The translations under genes and the position numbers were made by a program. Under the pieces are notes generated by a model. It was not told where the DNA came from. It saw only the letters and a list, made by a program, of their open reading frames with translations, and did no database searches. A stretch of DNA of 62,798 bases from DASWHR01 sp036398095 (GTDB taxonomy: Bacteria; Actinomycetota; AC-67): positions 1 to 62,798 of the forward strand of contig DASWHR010000064.1 in the NCBI GenBank assembly GCA_036398095.1, written 5' to 3'. Within the stretch, counting starts at the first letter, position 1, and every line of letters starts with the position of its first letter. Of the stretch, positions 59,093 to 62,798 are shown in pieces.

Positions 59093-60295
59093 ATGGCTCG
59101 CATCCGCACCGATCCCGATCCGACCGGTCATTACGGCCCGTTCGGCGGAAAGTTCGTGCCCGAAGCGCTCATGGGCGCGCTCGACGAGCTCGAGCAGGCC
59201 TTCGAGGCCGCGCGGAAAGACGAGTCGTTCACCGCAGAGCTGGATCGCCTGCGGCGCGACTACGCCGGCCGTCCGACGCCGTTGTGGCCGGCGCGCCGGC
59301 TCGGCGACCATCTGGGCGGGCCCACCATCTATCTGAAGCGCGAAGATCTCAACCACACCGGTGCCCACAAGATCAACAACGTGCTCGGCCAGTCGCTGCT
59401 CGCCAAACGGATGGGCAAACCGCGCGTCATCGCCGAGACCGGCGCCGGACAGCACGGGGTCGCGACCGCGACGGCCGCCGCGCTGTTCGGGCAGGAATGC
59501 GTCGTCTACATGGGCGAGGAAGACATGCGCCGTCAGGCGCTGAATGTCTTCCGAATGGAGTTGCTCGGCGCGACCGTCGTCCCCGTCACCGCGGGAAGCC
59601 GTACGCTCAAGGACGCCATCAATGAAGCGTTGCGCGACTGGGTCACCAACGTCGAAACCACGCATTACGTCATCGGCTCGGTCGTCGGTCCGCATCCGTT
59701 TCCGCTGCTGGTCCGCGAATACCAACGGATCATCGGCCAAGAGGCGAGGCAGCAGATCACCGCGGCTGAAGGACGTTTGCCCGATCTCGTCGTCGCGTGC
59801 GTCGGCGGCGGATCGAACGCAATGGGCATCTTCCACGGTTTCGTCGGCGAGAGCGACGTGACGCTTGTCGGCGTCGAAGCCGCCGGCGAAGGCGTCGAAA
59901 CCGGGCGGCACTCGGCGACGCTGGGCGCCGGTGAGCCCGGCGTCCTGCACGGCGCGATGAGCATCCTGATTCAAGATTCGGACGGGCAGGTGCTCCCGAC
60001 GCACAGCATTTCCGCCGGCTTGGACTATCCGGGTATCGGCCCCGAGCACGCCTACTTCCGCGACGAGGGCCTTGCCACCTACACCACGGCGACCGACGAT
60101 GAGGCGCTCGCCGCGTTCGAGTTGCTCAGCCGCACCGAGGGAATCATTCCCGCGCTGGAATCCTCGCACGCGCTCGCTTGGGTCGTGCGCGAAGCGAAGA
60201 ACCTTGCCGGCAAAGTCGTGGTCGTCAACGTCTCCGGCCGCGGGGACAAAGACGTCGACACCGTTCGCGCCCTGATCCAGAAGCGGAAGGGCTGA
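59093..60295 (+). CDS. trpB: tryptophan synthase beta chain TrpB
   Basis: This 400-residue PLP enzyme condenses indole and serine. It starts DPTGHYGPFGGKFVPEALM. The PLP lysine is Lys93 in LNHTGAHKINNVLGQ, and it has ETGAGQHGVATATAAALFG, CVGGGSNAMG and SAGLDYPGIGPEHA. It is the standard TrpB1 type that pairs with TrpA. It lies 16 nt after trpC and 3 nt before trpA. Confidence 0.97.
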   Translation: MARIRTDPDPTGHYGPFGGKFVPEALMGALDELEQAFEAARKDESFTAELDRLRRDYAGRPTPLWPARRLGDHLGGPTIYLKREDLNHTGAHKINNVLGQSLLAKRMGKPRVIAETGAGQHGVATATAAALFGQECVVYMGEEDMRRQALNVFRMELLGATVVPVTAGSRTLKDAINEALRDWVTNVETTHYVIGSVVGPHPFPLLVREYQRIIGQEARQQITAAEGRLPDLVVACVGGGSNAMGIFHGFVGESDVTLVGVEAAGEGVETGRHSATLGAGEPGVLHGAMSILIQDSDGQVLPTHSISAGLDYPGIGPEHAYFRDEGLATYTTATDDEALAAFELLSRTEGIIPALESSHALAWVVREAKNLAGKVVVVNVSGRGDKDVDTVRALIQKRKG

Positions 60296-60298
60296 CGG

Positions 60299-61159
60299 AT
60301 GGGCATGTTCAAGCGCGACGAGCGGCTTCCCGAGCACACGGTCGTCACGACCGCGGGCGACGGCTCGCCCCGCCGGACGCTGTCGACCGCATTCGAAGCC
60401 GGCAAGCGAGAGGGCCGCGCGCTGCTGATGCCGTTCCTGGTCTGCGGCTATCCCAATGCGGACTCGTTCCTGGGATGCGTCACGGCGGCGGGCACCGCCG
60501 GCGCCGACGTGCTCGAGATCGGGATTCCGTTCTCGGACCCGATCATGGACGGGCCGCTGATCGCCGCCGCATCGACGGCGATGCTCGCGCGCGGCCAGTC
60601 CGTCGACGACGCCTTCGCATTGCTCGCGCGGGCATCGATCGCGTTCGGTCGCCCGATCGTGGTGATGACCTACTACAACCTGATCTTTCATCGGGGATTG
60701 AAGCGGTTCGCGCACGACTGCGCGGCCGCCGGCGTCGCGGGAGTGATCGTTCCCGATCTCGCCGTGGAAGAGTCTCTCCAGTGGGGTGTCGCCTGCGAGC
60801 AGGCGGGGATCGCGGCGATCTTCATGGCCTCGGTCACGTCATCGCCGGAGCGGCTCCGTCAGATTGCCCACACCTCCGAAGGATTCGTCTACGCGGCCTC
60901 GACGCTGGGCGTCACCGGCGTTCGGGACGAGCTGTCGGATCGCGCGCGCACACTGGTCGGCGCGCTGCGTGACGCGGGGGGCAAGCCGGTTGCGGTCGGC
61001 ATCGGCGTGTCCACACCCGAACATGCGCGCGAAGTCGCATCCTATGCCGATGGGGTCATCGTCGGCAGCGCGATCGTACGCGCGATTGACGAAGGCGGCG
61101 CCGATCCGGTGAAAGCCGTGTCGAATCTGGTCACGGCGCTGCGCGGCGCGCTCGGCTGA
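60299..61159 (+). CDS. trpA: tryptophan synthase alpha chain TrpA
   Basis: This 286-residue TIM-barrel subunit cleaves indole-glycerol phosphate. Catalytic Glu73 (VLEIGIPFSDP) and Asp84 (FSDPIMDGPL) are present, with VMTYYNLIFHRG, GVIVPDLAVEES and VGIGVSTPEHA. The N-terminus carries a 37-residue extension before KREGRALLMPFLVCGYP, longer than usual. The 3' end overlaps the convergent LVIVD gene by 29 nt. lgt, which often follows trpA in actinobacteria, is not here. Confidence 0.95.
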   Translation: MGMFKRDERLPEHTVVTTAGDGSPRRTLSTAFEAGKREGRALLMPFLVCGYPNADSFLGCVTAAGTAGADVLEIGIPFSDPIMDGPLIAAASTAMLARGQSVDDAFALLARASIAFGRPIVVMTYYNLIFHRGLKRFAHDCAAAGVAGVIVPDLAVEESLQWGVACEQAGIAAIFMASVTSSPERLRQIAHTSEGFVYAASTLGVTGVRDELSDRARTLVGALRDAGGKPVAVGIGVSTPEHAREVASYADGVIVGSAIVRAIDEGGADPVKAVSNLVTALRGALG

Positions 61160-62696
61160 CCCGGCGCAGGATCGCGTAGACAATCCCTGCAGCCACAGCC
61201 GCGATGACCGCGACCATCGCCGCCGGTGGCCACGAGCGGCTCGCGGGTTTCGGCTCACCGGGCGCGTAAACCGGCGGATCCCCCGCGGGTGCGGCCGGGC
61301 GCTCCAACACGATGAGCCCACCGTTGATGTCGCTGGCGAAGCCGTAGCCGCCGGCCGACACGACCACGTCCCAGATCAGGGGCCGGACCATCATCGCATC
61401 GGCGGTGATGAACTTGTCGCGCGCATCCGACGTGACGAAGTCGCGGCGCGCGACGTGTGGCACGTGGGAGCCGACCTCACGCGGCCGTCGTGCGTCGCCG
61501 GACAGCACCTCGCGCCAGTCGAGCACCCACACGCCGCCGTGGTAGTGCGCCGTCCAGGTAATCGCATCGCCCGCGTACCAGGTGTTGTGCGGGCTGAACG
61601 TGAGATTGCCGGCCGCGTGTCCGCCGGGGTTTCGCCACTCGCCGATCATGCGGATGTCGGCGTGGTCGGTCGTGTCGAGCAGCCAGAGCGGCCCGGCGAC
61701 GCTTCCATGGCCGGCCGGAAGCGGATCGAACTTCTCGTAGAGCTCGGGGCCCGCGAAGGTGTAGCGGCGATCGCCCTCGCGGAACGTGGACGCGTTGTGC
61801 ATGTACCACTGGTTTCCCGCGACCTCTGGTTGCGGCTGCCACTCGCCGGCCGCGCGGGGCGCGAGCGGGTCGCCCACGTCGTAGACGGACAGCGTGCCGG
61901 CCTGGGCGCCCGACAGATACAGATAGGTGGTCTGATCAACCGGGTCGTCGTAGAGCGAGACATCGTGTGCGCCGTCGGCGACGATCTCGCTCGACTTGGT
62001 CAAACGCCCGCCCGGTTCGACGCGATAGATCGCGACGCCGGGTTGTGCTTGTGCGGGTCCCAGCCCGCGGGCCCGCGCGAAGACCCACCCGCTGTCGCCG
62101 ATCTTGTGGAACGCGAGCATGTGCACGCCGACCGGTGGAACTCGCGTGAACGAGATCTGCCGCGGCGCGCGCGGGTCGGCGATATCGACGGTGACGATGC
62201 CGGGCTGCAGCCGCGTGGATTCGTCGCCTCCGCGGCCGGATCGCTGGACCGCGAGAAACGCGTAGCGCGCGTCGGGCGTCACCTTGACGTCGGCGCCGCA
62301 GTCCAGATCCGAGGCCGTCTCGCAATGCGGGCCGCGGAATCGCGAGAGCAGCTGCGGGGCGAGCGGGTCCGAGATGTCGAAGACCACGAAGCCCGCGTCG
62401 GGGAAGGTCGTGGCCATCACGACGATATCGCCGGCGATATCCAGCTCGCCGAACATCTGCGGCTCGGGGACGGCGTCGCGAAGATCCAGCGTCGCGGCGG
62501 CGCGCAGGCGGCATTCGAACCGGTGCTGGGTCGGGTCGTCGTGGTCGTGGCCGAGGCCCTCCGGCATCGGATCCGCGGCGGCCGGCGGCGCGCACGGCGC
62601 CGGCGCCGGCTCCGCCGCCGGCGCGGCGAGCAGCGCGGAGCAGGGCAGCAGCCCGGCCGCCATCACCGCGGCCGCGATCCGGGAACGTGAGCGCAT
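61131..62696 (-). CDS. secreted, C-terminally anchored LVIVD-repeat protein
   Basis: This 521-residue surface protein has a signal peptide (about 1-25, MRSRSRIAAAVMAAGLLPCSALL). A beta-propeller-like region follows with repeats such as GFVVFDISDPLAPQLLSRF, GIVTVDIADPRAPRQI, TLSVYDVGDPLAPRAAGEW and GPLWLLDTTDHADIRMIGEW. The D-I/V-x-D/N-P pattern is that of LVIVD repeats. A His/Asp-rich GHDHDDPTQH lies near the N-terminus, and a C-terminal helix (about 492-512) is followed by RRVSRARR. Function is unknown; adhesion or enzyme-like propeller roles are possible. It is convergent with trpA. Confidence 0.85.
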   Translation of the reverse strand: MRSRSRIAAAVMAAGLLPCSALLAAPAAEPAPAPCAPPAAADPMPEGLGHDHDDPTQHRFECRLRAAATLDLRDAVPEPQMFGELDIAGDIVVMATTFPDAGFVVFDISDPLAPQLLSRFRGPHCETASDLDCGADVKVTPDARYAFLAVQRSGRGGDESTRLQPGIVTVDIADPRAPRQISFTRVPPVGVHMLAFHKIGDSGWVFARARGLGPAQAQPGVAIYRVEPGGRLTKSSEIVADGAHDVSLYDDPVDQTTYLYLSGAQAGTLSVYDVGDPLAPRAAGEWQPQPEVAGNQWYMHNASTFREGDRRYTFAGPELYEKFDPLPAGHGSVAGPLWLLDTTDHADIRMIGEWRNPGGHAAGNLTFSPHNTWYAGDAITWTAHYHGGVWVLDWREVLSGDARRPREVGSHVPHVARRDFVTSDARDKFITADAMMVRPLIWDVVVSAGGYGFASDINGGLIVLERPAAPAGDPPVYAPGEPKPASRSWPPAAMVAVIAAVAAGIVYAILRRVSRARRAAP

Positions 62697-62798
62697 CGAG
62701 CCCCCATCATCGTCGATCTGCTCGGGGCTACGAGACGGGACGGGCGATGGATGTGGCCCCGAACGGGAGCCTGCGTTCGCCCGGGTTACGCCTCCGCC
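62697..62798. other. unassigned right edge
   Basis: These 102 nt lie upstream of the LVIVD gene and presumably contain its promoter. I see no confident promoter motif and no gene start before the window ends. Confidence 0.3.

Overview
The window is high-GC DNA (roughly two-thirds G+C by eye) from a bacterial chromosome, almost fully coding, with many GTG/TTG starts and 4-nt ATGA/GTGA start-stop overlaps. Gene content and order point to Actinomycetota. A dcw cluster without ftsA is followed by ftsZ-pgeF-yggS-sepF-yggT-divIVA, then ileS, lspA, rluD, dnaE, hisDCBHAFI, trpE, a Trp-operon membrane protein and trpCBA. From memory this is the order seen in mycobacteria and relatives. A 13E12-type DUF222/HNH gene also fits. 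I cannot name a genus; a poorly studied, perhaps environmental actinobacterial lineage is likely. I found no tRNA, rRNA, CRISPR array, insertion sequence or prophage.

Layout. 1-296: start of a MoxR-type AAA ATPase (minus strand). 518-6182: five-gene peptide-type ABC importer operon. 6284-9933: accessory genes (HNH endonuclease, AAA/DUF4143 ATPase, sigma factor with a one-TM partner), followed by a decayed small gene. 10220-25372: mraZ-led division and cell-wall cluster, a near-continuous chain of overlapping genes that makes UDP-MurNAc-pentapeptide, lipid I and lipid II and then septal peptidoglycan. A strong TTGACA-N17-TATCTT promoter overlaps three in-phase MraZ-type boxes, with a LexA-type box upstream. 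25364-30078: ftsZ with its own promoter and a leader of about 290 nt, then pgeF, yggS, sepF, yggT, divIVA. 30199-32578: a membrane/Cys-motif protein, a small lipoprotein and the DUF222/HNH gene. 32627-40255: ileS (divergent), DUF167, a DksA-like protein with a histone-H1-like tail, lspA, rluD, a secreted protein and a RecB-type nuclease. 40256-46378: dnaE, a LuxR-type regulator and a secreted subtilase. 46548-53478: hisDCBHAFI and trpE. 53475-58277: two membrane proteins, a DUF5666-like secreted protein, a two-component system and a secreted M28 peptidase, which split trpE from trpC. 58303-61159: trpCBA. 61131-62696: LVIVD-type surface protein.

The most noteworthy signals are regulatory or residue-level, not a new gene system. 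They are: the MraZ/LexA-type architecture before mraZ; the structured ftsZ leader with a terminator-like hairpin; recurring TANNNT -10 elements 7-12 nt before start codons, suggesting leaderless mRNAs; overlapping divergent -10 elements between ileS and DUF167; an IleRS whose class I signature reads GVHH instead of HxGH; an 11-bp-phased PhoP-like direct repeat before the DUF5666 gene; and a pgeF gene whose conserved N-terminus lies upstream of any canonical start codon.
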